Assembly: GCA_964384525.1 (NCBI GenBank)
Contig: CAYLKO010000016.1
Span: forward strand, 1-45,299
Length of the DNA: 45,299 bases
Origin: SHZI01 sp964384525
GTDB taxonomy: Bacteria; Pseudomonadota; Gammaproteobacteria; Steroidobacterales; GCA-2729495
Reading direction: 5' to 3'
The stretch's first letter is position 1. Each line of letters begins with the position of its first letter. The notes below the pieces were generated by a model. That model saw only the letters and a program-made list of their open reading frames with translations. It did not search any database and was not told the origin of the DNA. Below are positions 24,776 to 33,036 of the stretch, in pieces. Both the position numbers and the translations under genes were made by a program.

Positions 24776-25899
24776 GAGGAACCATCCAGCAGGGCCAGGT
24801 TGTCACGGTGTATCAATTCGTCCCGGCCACTGTACCCGAGCAAGGCAGGCAACTCCTCACTGTGGCGCCCGCAGATGCGTCGCGCCTCGTTGCTCGAGTA
24901 CGCCACCAGGCCCCGGCCGAGATCCCGACCTGCCCGGTTGTGGATCGTGACCGCGTCACCGGCGTGAAAGTTGCCGATCACCTCGACGATGCCCACGGGC
25001 AGCAGGCTGCTACCGCCGCGCAGCGCCCGTTCGGCGCCTTCATCCACCCGGATGACGCCCCGGGGCACCAGCGACCCGGCGATCCATTGCTTGCGCGCCT
25101 GGCGTGGCGTGCGGTTTGGCCGGAACCACGTGCAGGGCGCCCCGTCTTCGATGGCCTTGAGCGGTGACAGCCGTTTGCCGCTGGCAATCACCGTGGTGCA
25201 GCCCGCCCCCATGCAGATGCGTGCCGCCATCAGCTTGGTCACCATGCCGCCGGAACCGAATTCCGTGGCGGAAGCTGCTGCCAGCGCCTCGATGGCCGGC
25301 GTCAGTTCGCGCACTTCGGGGATCAGGCGGGCATCCGGATTGTGGGTCGGGTCGGCGTCGTACAGGCCATCGACATCCGACAGCAACACCAGGATATCGG
25401 CACTGGTCATTTCAGCCACACGGGCCCCGAGCCGGTCGTTGTCGCCGTAGCGGATTTCCTGGGTCGTGACGGTGTCGTTTTCATTGATCACCGGAACGAC
25501 ACCCAGTTGCAGCAGGGTTTCCAGCGTGTTGCGGGCATTCAGATAGCGGCGCCGGTTCTCGGTATCGTCCGGGGTCAACAGGATCTGCGCACAGCGGATG
25601 CCGCGGGCATCGAGCAAGCCCTGCCAGGCGTGGGCCAGCAGGATCTGGCCGGCAGCGGCCGCCGCCTGGGCTTCCTCCAGCCGACGCTGGTCCTTTGACA
25701 AGCCCAGGTACCGGCGGCCCAGCGCAATGGCGCCTGAAGAGACCACCAGCACCTGTTGGCCACGTTGCTTGAACCGGGCCAGTTCATCGGCAACCGACTC
25801 GAGCCATGGCCGATTGAGCTTGCCCGAGCCGGTGTCAACCAGCAGCGACGAACCGATCTTCAGAACCAGTCGGGATGCAGACTGGAGGGACGCCGTCAT
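24772..25899 (-). CDS. proB: Glutamate 5-kinase with PUA domain
   Basis: This 375-residue protein phosphorylates glutamate in the first step of proline synthesis and is the usual point of proline feedback inhibition. The amino-acid kinase domain (1-260) has VLKIGSSLL, VSSGAIALG, INENDTVTTQEIRYGDNDRLGARVA and LLSDVDGLYDADP. A C-terminal PUA domain (about 280-365) follows, with VRVDEGAERALRGG-like start and VAYSSNEARRICG. The full-length architecture matches E. coli ProB. It lies 9 bases after ilvH, which is an unusual partner. Confidence 0.95.
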   Translation of the reverse strand: MTASLQSASRLVLKIGSSLLVDTGSGKLNRPWLESVADELARFKQRGQQVLVVSSGAIALGRRYLGLSKDQRRLEEAQAAAAAGQILLAHAWQGLLDARGIRCAQILLTPDDTENRRRYLNARNTLETLLQLGVVPVINENDTVTTQEIRYGDNDRLGARVAEMTSADILVLLSDVDGLYDADPTHNPDARLIPEVRELTPAIEALAAASATEFGSGGMVTKLMAARICMGAGCTTVIASGKRLSPLKAIEDGAPCTWFRPNRTPRQARKQWIAGSLVPRGVIRVDEGAERALRGGSSLLPVGIVEVIGNFHAGDAVTIHNRAGRDLGRGLVAYSSNEARRICGRHSEELPALLGYSGRDELIHRDNLALLDGSS

Positions 25900-25908
25900 G
25901 GCGACCGC

Positions 25909-26409
25909 TCAGGACGTGACGACAGGTACGGGCGTGCCACGCGTGACGGCCAACGGACCGCTGCGAACGACACGGACGACTTCCGCGTGGGCGGCCACGC
26001 GGTTGATGAACTGATCGATGCGACTGGCGGCCCCGGTGAGTTCAATGGTGAAACCTGCGTCGGCATCGTGGAGCACCCGGGCCCCCTCCTGCCGGATGAG
26101 CTCGTTGACGCGCTGCCGGTTGTTGTCGTTCAGGTGAACCTTGAGGAGCAGCAACTCCCGCTCGATGTGGTCGCCCAGGGTCATGTCGTTGGTCTTGACC
26201 ACGTCGACCAGCTTCAGCAGTTGCTTGTTGATCTGGGCCATCACGTGATCCGAGCCGATGGTGACCAGGGTCAATCGCGATACCTGGGCGTCGTCCGTGG
26301 GCGCCACATTGAGAGACTCGATGTTGTAACCGCGGCTGGAAAACATGGCGGAGACCCGGGCCAGTGCCCCGGCTTCGTTCTGCAGCAGGATGGAAATGAT
26401 GTGACGCAT
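25909..26409 (-). CDS. ilvH: Acetolactate synthase small (regulatory) subunit
   Basis: This 166-residue protein has an N-terminal ACT domain (MRHIISILLQNEAGALARV, FSSRGYNIESLNVAPT) and the C-terminal dimerisation domain (about 85-160, with IELTGAASRIDQFI). It confers valine feedback control and stimulates the catalytic subunit. The ATG at 26409 is chosen because the family begins exactly there. The catalytic subunit gene lies on the opposite strand, head to head, 139 bases away. ilvH instead leads the leftward proB-proA-glpD run. Confidence 0.94.
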   Translation of the reverse strand: MRHIISILLQNEAGALARVSAMFSSRGYNIESLNVAPTDDAQVSRLTLVTIGSDHVMAQINKQLLKLVDVVKTNDMTLGDHIERELLLLKVHLNDNNRQRVNELIRQEGARVLHDADAGFTIELTGAASRIDQFINRVAAHAEVVRVVRSGPLAVTRGTPVPVVTS

Positions 26410-26425
26410 GGCAGTCAGGACTTTT

Positions 26426-26454
26426 TTGACAATGTCGGTGATTCGGCGGATCGT
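26426..26454 (+). promoter_or_regulatory. Candidate promoter for ilvI in the divergent ilvH/ilvI region
   Basis: TTGACA (26426-26431) with a 17-base spacer to GATCGT (26449-26454). The -35 is perfect, the -10 weak. A TAAATA at 26454-26459 has a better sequence but too long a spacer. No leader peptide rich in Val, Leu or Ile was seen. Confidence 0.35.
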
Positions 26455-26548
26455 AAATACTCGCCGAGTTGGGACTCTATTGCAATGCGGGAGTAGTTGG
26501 TCGAAACTCGGATCACTCCAGTGTGATTTGCAGAATCGACGCGAAGCC

Positions 26549-28402
26549 ATGACTCCCAGAGCCCAGACAGTCCAGTCCCCTCCCCACCCACTGGCCGGCA
26601 AGCGCATGACCGGCGCGGAGATCATCGTCCAGGTCCTGGTCGATCAGGGCGTGCAGACGATCTTCGGCTACAGCGGCGGCGCCATCCTGCCAACCTACGA
26701 TGCCGTGTTTCGCTACAACCACGAGCACCAGAACGAGGCGGGCGACGCCCCGATTCCATTGATCGTTCCAGCCAACGAGCAAGGCGCCGGATTCATGGCT
26801 GCCGGCTATGCCCGCGCCAGCGGTCGTGTCGGTGTCTGCCTCGTGACCTCCGGGCCCGGCGCAACCAACACCGTGACTCCGGTGCGCGATTCCATGGCGG
26901 ATTCCGTCCCGATCGTGGTGATCTGCGGCCAGGTGCCGACCGGCGTGATCGGTACGGACGCCTTCCAGGAGGCGCCGGTCTCGGCCATCATGAGTTCGGT
27001 GGCCAAGCATGTGTTCCTGGTCACCAATCCACAGCGGCTGGAAGCCACCATCCGCACGGCTTTTGAAATCGCGGCGCCCGGTCGCCCGGGGCCGGTGGTC
27101 ATCGCCATCCCGAAGGATGTGCAGAACTGGGTGTGTGAATTCCAGGGCACCGGCCTGCTGCCGATCGATGCCTACCGCCAGCGGGTGGCGGCATTGGTGG
27201 CGAGCGACATCTCGGCCGGCGCCGCCAGGGATTTCTTCGACATGCTGCGCGAGTCCAGCCGCCCGCTGATCTATGCCGGCGGTGGCGTGATCGGCGCCAA
27301 TGCCTCGGATGCGCTGCGACAATTCTCCAGTCGGTTTGGCATTCCGGTGACCACCACCCTGATGGGTATCGGCGTCTGTGACACGACCGACGACCTGTCG
27401 TTGAAAATGCTCGGCATGCACGGTACTCCAGCCGCCAATTACGCCGTGGAGGATTGCGACTTCCTGATCGCCATCGGCGCCCGCTTCGATGATCGCGTGG
27501 CGGCGATTCCGGACAAATTCGCGCCACATGCCCGGAAGATCGCTCATTTCGACGTTGACCCCTGTGAAGTGGGCAAGGTCAAGGCGGTGGACTGGCAGAA
27601 TGTCGGCATGCTCGACCGCGACCTGCGTCAACTCGTGGCCTGGGCCGATCGACAGCGGATCCATACCGACTTCAGCACCTGGCATCGTGAGCTGGCCGAG
27701 CTGAAGCGCGTCTATGCGATGAACTACGATCGCGAGAGCCCGCTGATCCAGCCGAACTATGTCATCGAGGAAATCAACCGGCTCACGCGGGGTGACGCCA
27801 TCATCACCACCGGCGTGGGCCAGCACCAGATGTGGGCGGCGCAGTATTTCGATTTCCGAAAGCCCCGGCTCTGGCTCACCTCCGGCAGCAAGGGCACGAT
27901 GGGCTTCGGCCTGCCGGCAGCCATTGGCGCCCAGTTCGCCAATCCCGGCCGGTTGGTGATCGACGTCGACGGCGATGCCAGCATCCGCATGAACATCGGC
28001 GAACTGGAAACCGTGACCACCTATCAGCTTCCCGTGAAGATCGTCGTCCTCAACAACTTCGGGGACGGCATGGTCCGGCAGTGGCAGAATCTCTACTATC
28101 AGGGGCGCCTGTCCGCCACCGACAAGTCCCTGCATCGCAAGGATTTCATCAAGGCGGCACAGGCTGACGGCTTCGAATATGCCGTGCGACTCGACCAGAA
28201 GGCGGCAGTGCCGGAGGTCGTGAAGGAGTTCATCAACTTTCCGGGGCCGGCCTTTCTGGAAGTCATCATCGACCCCAACGCCTGTGTCTACCCGATGGTG
28301 GGCCCCGGCATGTCCTACGACCAGATGATCACCGGTGACTTCATTCCGAGCCGGGCGGCCAATCCTGATCCAGGGAACATCGACGACAACTCGATGTTCT
28401 AG
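26549..28402 (+). CDS. ilvI: Acetolactate synthase large (catalytic) subunit
   Basis: This is a 617-residue thiamine-diphosphate enzyme making acetolactate or acetohydroxybutyrate for Val, Leu and Ile. The ThDP-activating Glu77 is in PANEQGAGF. Middle domain: AGGGVIGANA. ThDP/Mg site: DVDGDASIRMNIGEL followed by VVLNN. The ATG at 26549 is chosen just before homology; upstream in-frame starts lie in the promoter region. It is longer than typical ilvI because of an N-terminal extension, an insert after YNHEHQNEAGD and a tail (about 590-617). Whether it is ilvB, ilvI or ilvG in origin cannot be told; ilvI is used loosely. Confidence 0.93.
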   Translation: MTPRAQTVQSPPHPLAGKRMTGAEIIVQVLVDQGVQTIFGYSGGAILPTYDAVFRYNHEHQNEAGDAPIPLIVPANEQGAGFMAAGYARASGRVGVCLVTSGPGATNTVTPVRDSMADSVPIVVICGQVPTGVIGTDAFQEAPVSAIMSSVAKHVFLVTNPQRLEATIRTAFEIAAPGRPGPVVIAIPKDVQNWVCEFQGTGLLPIDAYRQRVAALVASDISAGAARDFFDMLRESSRPLIYAGGGVIGANASDALRQFSSRFGIPVTTTLMGIGVCDTTDDLSLKMLGMHGTPAANYAVEDCDFLIAIGARFDDRVAAIPDKFAPHARKIAHFDVDPCEVGKVKAVDWQNVGMLDRDLRQLVAWADRQRIHTDFSTWHRELAELKRVYAMNYDRESPLIQPNYVIEEINRLTRGDAIITTGVGQHQMWAAQYFDFRKPRLWLTSGSKGTMGFGLPAAIGAQFANPGRLVIDVDGDASIRMNIGELETVTTYQLPVKIVVLNNFGDGMVRQWQNLYYQGRLSATDKSLHRKDFIKAAQADGFEYAVRLDQKAAVPEVVKEFINFPGPAFLEVIIDPNACVYPMVGPGMSYDQMITGDFIPSRAANPDPGNIDDNSMF

Positions 28403-28444
28403 TTCGCCGCTCTTATGTCAAACCAGCCCCCGGCTGATTAAAGT

Positions 28445-28474
28445 TTGTACAGAATTCGACGCTGTGCCTATACT
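28445..28474 (+). promoter_or_regulatory. Candidate sigma-70 promoter for the SGNH hydrolase gene
   Basis: TTGTAC (28445-28450), 18-base spacer, TATACT (28469-28474), 55 bases before the ATG at 28530. The -10 matches five of six positions. Confidence 0.5.
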
Positions 28475-28529
28475 CGGGCCGTGCTCCATCGATAAGTACA
28501 AAACTTCACAATCAGTGGGGGTTATCAGC

Positions 28530-29513
28530 ATGATTCCGCAATTTTTCGGGCGCATCGCCGCTCGTGGTTCACGCAGCACTGCCTTTGTTGTCGCTCTTTT
28601 CCTGGCGCTTGCTTCAGCCCAGGCCTCGGCCTACTCCACCATGTACGTGTTCGGCGACAGCCTGTCCGACACGGGTAACGTCAATATCGTGACTGGCGGC
28701 GTACCATTTCCGCCCTACGCCACCGGCCGCTTTTCCAACGGTCCGGTGTGGGTGGAAACCCTGGCGACCAACCTCGGCCTGAGTGCCTCTGCCGCACTTG
28801 CCGGCGGCACCAACTATGCCTTCGGCGGGGCAGCAACCGGGGCGCCGTTCACGTCTTCCGTGCCCACACTGACGCAACAGGTCAGCAGCTACTTCCTGCC
28901 CGGCGTCGGCGGTGTCGCGGATCCGAACGCACTCTATGTGGTCTGGGGTGGTGGCAATGATGTCCGCACGGGCGATCCGTCGGTCCTCACCTATTCGGTG
29001 CCCAACATCAGCAACATCATCACGACACTGGCCGCTGCCGGGGCCACGAACTTTCTCGTGCCGAATCTCCCGGACATCGGCCTCACTCCGGAAGCACAGG
29101 CTGGCGGCCCGGCGGTTGTGGCCGGCGCCACCTACCTGTCCACGACCTTCAACACCCAGCTCGCCACCGCAACCGCCGGCCTGCGGACCTCGCTCGGCGT
29201 GAACATCATCGATCTGGATGTCTACACCTTCCTGAACAACGTCATCGCCAACCCCAGCCTGTATGGGCTGACCGATACGAGCAATCGCTGCTTCACCGGT
29301 CCGACCGGCGTGGGCGGCTCCGGCACGGTGTGCGCCAACCCCGGCGAATTCCTCTTCTGGGATGGCATTCATCCGACCGCCGCAGCGCATGCCGCCCTCG
29401 GCAACTACGCCACGGCAGCCGTGATTCCGGTGCCGCCGGCGATCATCCTGCTGGTGTCGGCCTTTGCCACGCTAGGTGGGCTGCGCCGGCGGATCAGCCT
29501 GAGGGTCGGGTAA
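28530..29513 (+). CDS. Secreted GDSL/SGNH-family lipase/esterase with a PEP-CTERM-like sorting tail
   Basis: This 327-residue protein has a signal peptide ending near ASAYS (about residue 35) and all four SGNH blocks: FGDSLSDTGN (Ser), GGTNYAFGGA (Gly), WGGGNDV (Asn) and DGIHPTAAAH (Asp/His). It should hydrolyse carboxyl esters outside the cytoplasm. The C-terminus is VIPVPPA, a hydrophobic helix and RRR, the tripartite pattern of PEP-CTERM/VPxPA-type signals processed by exosortase. No exosortase gene is in the window. The start at 28530 has GGGGG nine bases upstream and follows a good promoter. Confidence 0.88.
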   Translation: MIPQFFGRIAARGSRSTAFVVALFLALASAQASAYSTMYVFGDSLSDTGNVNIVTGGVPFPPYATGRFSNGPVWVETLATNLGLSASAALAGGTNYAFGGAATGAPFTSSVPTLTQQVSSYFLPGVGGVADPNALYVVWGGGNDVRTGDPSVLTYSVPNISNIITTLAAAGATNFLVPNLPDIGLTPEAQAGGPAVVAGATYLSTTFNTQLATATAGLRTSLGVNIIDLDVYTFLNNVIANPSLYGLTDTSNRCFTGPTGVGGSGTVCANPGEFLFWDGIHPTAAAHAALGNYATAAVIPVPPAIILLVSAFATLGGLRRRISLRVG

Positions 29514-29529
29514 GACGACCGGGAGCCCT

Positions 29530-29562
29530 CCGTAGCCGTGGCTATCCAGCCAACGGCTACGG
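29530..29562. terminator. Strong hairpin between convergent genes
   Basis: CCGTAGCCGT (29530-29539) pairs perfectly with ACGGCTACGG (29553-29562). An inner GGCT/AGCC extends the helix to a 4-base loop with one unpaired A. It covers the stop codon of the aldehyde dehydrogenase and ends the SGNH gene, so it may act on both strands. There is no T-tract. Confidence 0.5.
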
Positions 29563-31014
29563 TCGCGCTTCCTGCGCCTCTTCCAGGGTACTGATATCCC
29601 TGGCATGGCCGTGCTGGATCAGCAGCGCCTTGCGACGCAGAAAGCGCAGCAGTCCCGACGCACCCATGCGGGACGCCCCCAGTCCGGACAGATTGAAGGC
29701 GTTCTTCTCGGCGTCGAATACCTCGGTGGTCAGGCCGCCGTCATTGATGCTGACAGCCCCGACATTCAGTCGGCGGGCCACGGCCAGCGCCGCAGTCTCC
29801 TCGCCCAGCACGGCGGCGGACAGGCCATAGATGGAGTCGTTGGCCAGGCGCACGCCTTCCTCGATGTCACCAAACACGATGACCGGCATGACCGGACCGA
29901 AGGTCTCCTCGGTCAACAGGGTCATGCCATGGTTGACATCGGTGACAACGGTCGGCCGCAGCCACAGGCCGCCACCATGCCGTTCGATCTGGCCGCCCGA
30001 CAGAACCCGTGCACCTTTCGCCACGGCGTCTTCGAGCTGCCCGGCAATGACGGCCGCCTGACGCTCGAAGATCAGCGGCCCGACCTGGCCCCGATGGCTG
30101 TCGGGAAAGTTCAGCTCCACGGCTTCGGCCCGGCGTACCAGGCTGTCAATGAATGCCGGGGCAATGCGTTCATCGACATAGACGCGCTCCAGTGACTGGC
30201 ACGCCTGCCCCGTGGCCTGCACGGATGCCCGGAGAACAATGGCTGCAGCACGATCCGGATCGGCTGAATCCAGCACGATCACGGGATCCTTCCCGCCCAG
30301 TTCCAGAAACGCCGGAATGAACCGTGCGGCACAGGCTTCGCCAACCTTGCGACCGGTCGGCACGCTGCCGGTGAAACAGACTGCATCGACCTGATCGATG
30401 AGGGCGGCACCGGTTTGGCCATCCCCGGTTACGAAGGCCAGTACGGCGGCCAGCTCGGGGAATTTCTCGATGCTTGCCATCAGGGGCGCCACGAAGCGCG
30501 GGGTCACTTCACTCGGCTTGACGAGCACGGCGCAGCCGGCGACCAGTGCCGAAATGGTATCCAGCATCGACAGCAGCAGCGGAAAATTCCACGGGCTGAT
30601 CACACCCACAAGACCGTAGGGAATGAGCTGGGTCTGGATGCCGATGCCGGCGGGCAGGGACGCGCGCTCGGTGCCGGGCTTCCCGGCCGGCTCCAGAACA
30701 TGGCCAGCCAGGACCGCATTGCCGGCAATCATGCCGGCCACTGCGCGCACTTCACTGCGCGCCAGCAGATGCCGGCCCGTATCGGCGGCGAGAGCCGCGA
30801 TCAGCGGCTCGGCCGTGTCCAGCAAATGCGCTGACCACGTCTTGAGCACCTCGAGACGCCGCCCGACCCCGACGGCAGCCCAATGAACCAGGCCGGCCCG
30901 CAGCCGCGCGGCGAGCCGGGCCAACTAGCCGGCATCGGCCGCCGTGATCTCGTGATCCATCTCGCCGGTACGTGGATTGCGTACCGGAAGATGGCGAACG
31001 GAAGGCGTCGTCAT
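29557..31014 (-). pseudogene. Aldehyde dehydrogenase interrupted by an in-frame TAG
   Basis: The reading frame from ATG 31014 to 29557 encodes a full-length NAD(P)-dependent aldehyde dehydrogenase of about 485 residues, except for TAG at codon 30 (30925-30927). Codons 1-29 (VRNPRTGEMDHEITAADAG) match a normal family N-terminus and the frame continues directly into LARLAARLRAG. Active-site residues are intact: Glu238 in FLELGGKDP and Cys272 in GQACQS. A TTG follows the TAG at once, so a 455-residue product could restart there (29557-30924). The end (SGLGASRMG, FLRRKAL) resembles coniferyl-aldehyde-type members. One base change (GAG or CAG to TAG) or a sequencing error explains it. Confidence 0.75.
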
Positions 31015-31045
31015 GGTTTCGTTCCAGGCTTGCCGGTGACCGGTG

Positions 31046-31960
31046 CTACTTTGCAGCCGCCGGCTTTTGCGCATCGATGATCTTCTTGAAGTAAGTCCAG
31101 CTGGTCTCGTTGCGGCGCTGGTCATCAAGCGGCGGCGGATTGCGGTAGGCCGGATGGTTCTTCTCGATTTCCGCCTTCATCGTCGCCGACATGTCGTCCC
31201 ATTTGTCGAGCTTGCGACCCGCCGTCTGGAAATAAATCATGCCGGCGCGATCGCCCATTTCCATCCATGGCAGCCAGCTGGAAAGCCGCTCCCAGCCCAC
31301 GGCCACATCCGCACTGTCTGTTTTGGCATGGCGAAGGTTGTCGGCTGATCCAAAGAAATTGAACAGCTCCGTTGCATGGTAGGTGCCGCCAACATATTGC
31401 TGGTAATCGCCCCCCAGCGGATTGGGATAGAACAACGGTATCGCCAGGCTGACCCACCACTGATTGCCAAGCACTTCAACGGCCGGCTTGTTGGGCCTGC
31501 CATCGCGGCCGAGCAGGGTGTAGTTGCCATTCACCGGATCATTCGCCACCTGGATGACGTTCAGCGTCTTGCCCGTCCAGGGATTGGTCCAGGTACGCAG
31601 CACCTCGCCGGTGACCGGATCCTCGTACAAAAGAATCTCCCGGCTGACCAGCCGGAACTCGGCCTTGTTGGCGGCATTGGCCAGCGGCCCGCACTGCCGG
31701 ACATTCATGCCCTCCACCTTGAACAGCAGGCGGTCAGGTTCTCCGGGCACACGGCTGTAGGCCACGCCGTGCCAGTAGTACGTGACGGGCTTGCCGTCCG
31801 TCTGGGCACACTGGATCCTGCGCATTGCCTGAAGCTGGCCTTCGGGGGTGGAAAGATCCGGCGCAGCAGCGAGCGTGGCCGTGCCGCATACCATGCCAAT
31901 CAAGGCAAGGAGCATGCCGGCCACTGGATGCCGACACCATGATGAGGAGGACGAGTGCAT
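31046..31960 (-). CDS. Exported DUF1838 family protein
   Basis: This 304-residue protein starts at ATG 31960, with AGGAG just upstream and a signal peptide ending near LAAAPD (residue 34). The mature part has the DUF1838 pattern: TWTNPWTGKTLNVIQVANDPVN, WWVSLAIPLFYPNPL, and W/Y-rich motifs. The family is often found in sphingomonads and other degraders of complex organics, but its function is unknown to me. It lies 31 bases upstream of the interrupted aldehyde dehydrogenase on the same strand, and the two are probably co-transcribed. Confidence 0.8.
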   Translation of the reverse strand: MHSSSSSWCRHPVAGMLLALIGMVCGTATLAAAPDLSTPEGQLQAMRRIQCAQTDGKPVTYYWHGVAYSRVPGEPDRLLFKVEGMNVRQCGPLANAANKAEFRLVSREILLYEDPVTGEVLRTWTNPWTGKTLNVIQVANDPVNGNYTLLGRDGRPNKPAVEVLGNQWWVSLAIPLFYPNPLGGDYQQYVGGTYHATELFNFFGSADNLRHAKTDSADVAVGWERLSSWLPWMEMGDRAGMIYFQTAGRKLDKWDDMSATMKAEIEKNHPAYRNPPPLDDQRRNETSWTYFKKIIDAQKPAAAK

Positions 31961-32059
31961 GAAAACTCCTTCAGTTTTACCTTGGGACATCAGCCTTGAT
32001 GGCAGATCTTCTGTTGATGGCGCCACTGTAGCGTCACCATCCGGAAACGCCAACCGGAA

Positions 32060-32425
32060 TCAGTCGACGAGCAGGTCAACCTTGGCGGCGCAGATGAAGT
32101 CGTTCTCGGTCAGCCCACCGACGGCATGGGTGGACCACTTGACTACACACCGGCCATAGCCCACCTCCAGATCAGGGTGATGCCCTTCGGACTCGGCAAT
32201 CCAGGCCACGGCGTTGACGAAGCCCATGGTGCGTCCGAAGCCGGGGAACCTGAACTGCCGGCTGAGCCATTTGCCATCGACCGACAGCTCCCAGCTGGCA
32301 TCCAGCGCCTCGCGCAGCTGGTTAACGGCCTCTGCGGCCAGTGGCGGCACACCCCCCTCACACGGCTTGCAGCGCTTGCTGCTCAGCTCCCGCGAGGCGG
32401 TCGTTGGTGGGCTCTGTCTGGTCAT
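32060..32425 (-). CDS. phhB: 4a-hydroxytetrahydrobiopterin dehydratase (pterin-4a-carbinolamine dehydratase)
   Basis: This 121-residue protein has the family signature FRFPGFGRTMGFVNAVAWIAES, EGHHPDLEVGYGRCVVKWSTHAVGGLT. The catalytic His-His-Pro is present (GHHPD) with the second His in WSTHAVGG. It regenerates pterin cofactor after aromatic hydroxylation. No phenylalanine hydroxylase is in the window. Before the domain lies a short stretch with CKPCEGG, common in bacterial members. It is divergent from the MaoC gene. Confidence 0.92.
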   Translation of the reverse strand: MTRQSPPTTASRELSSKRCKPCEGGVPPLAAEAVNQLREALDASWELSVDGKWLSRQFRFPGFGRTMGFVNAVAWIAESEGHHPDLEVGYGRCVVKWSTHAVGGLTENDFICAAKVDLLVD

Positions 32426-32535
32426 GGGAGTTCCATGCGGTGTATTTGTTCGCCAGTATATCGCTCACGGTCTGGTAGCATCATTGCTGCGCGACAGGGT
32501 GTGCCACCAGCTCCCCCCATCACCTACGGAGACCC

Positions 32536-33036
32536 ATGACGATGGCCTCATCAAAAGAATCCACAACGAATCCGCTGGCCAATGCGCTCAAGTTTCTGCA
32601 GCCGCGGGTAGGCGAGGAAGTGCATACCAGCGAATGGCTGACGGTCGACCAGTCGATGATCGATGCGTTCGCGAACGCCACCCGGGACCGGCAGTGGATC
32701 CATGTCGACCCCGAACGGGCGGCCCGGGATTCACCCTACGGCCGGACCATCGCGCACGGCTATCTCACGCTGTCCCTGTACCCCGCCCTGCGGGGGCTGG
32801 TCGACGCCGGCAAACCGCTCGCCCCGGGGGTGAAGCAGATCATCAACTACGGCATCAACAAACTGCGCTTTCCGAATGCCGTCATGGTGGGCAGCCGGAT
32901 TCGCGCCCATTGCAAGCTGCTCGCCGCCACCGAGGTCAAGGACACCATCGAACTGATCGAGGAGTATTCGGTCGAGATCGAAGGCAAGGACCGCCCGGCG
33001 TGCGTTGCCGAATGCGTCATGCGGTTGTATTTTTGA
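32536..33036 (+). CDS. MaoC-family (R)-specific enoyl-CoA hydratase-like protein
   Basis: This 166-residue hotdog-fold protein has the hydratase-2 motif: DAFANATRDRQWIHVDPERA, then SPYGRTIAHGYLTLS, with catalytic Asp and His in place. MaoC-type enzymes hydrate trans-2-enoyl-CoA to (R)-3-hydroxyacyl-CoA in fatty acid, PHA or steroid side-chain metabolism. The start ATG 32536 has GGAGA upstream. It overlaps the following crotonase gene, so the two likely act on the same acyl-CoA pathway. Confidence 0.88.
   Translation: MTMASSKESTTNPLANALKFLQPRVGEEVHTSEWLTVDQSMIDAFANATRDRQWIHVDPERAARDSPYGRTIAHGYLTLSLYPALRGLVDAGKPLAPGVKQIINYGINKLRFPNAVMVGSRIRAHCKLLAATEVKDTIELIEEYSVEIEGKDRPACVAECVMRLYF

Noticed and set aside
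26513..28135. 540-codon open frame on the minus strand
   Set aside because: Lies entirely opposite ilvI and is Asp/His/Gly-rich without motifs. Shadow frame.
30925..30927. TAG read as pyrrolysine in the aldehyde dehydrogenase
   Set aside because: No pyl genes are seen, and the site is near the N-terminus away from the active site. Mutation or error is far simpler.
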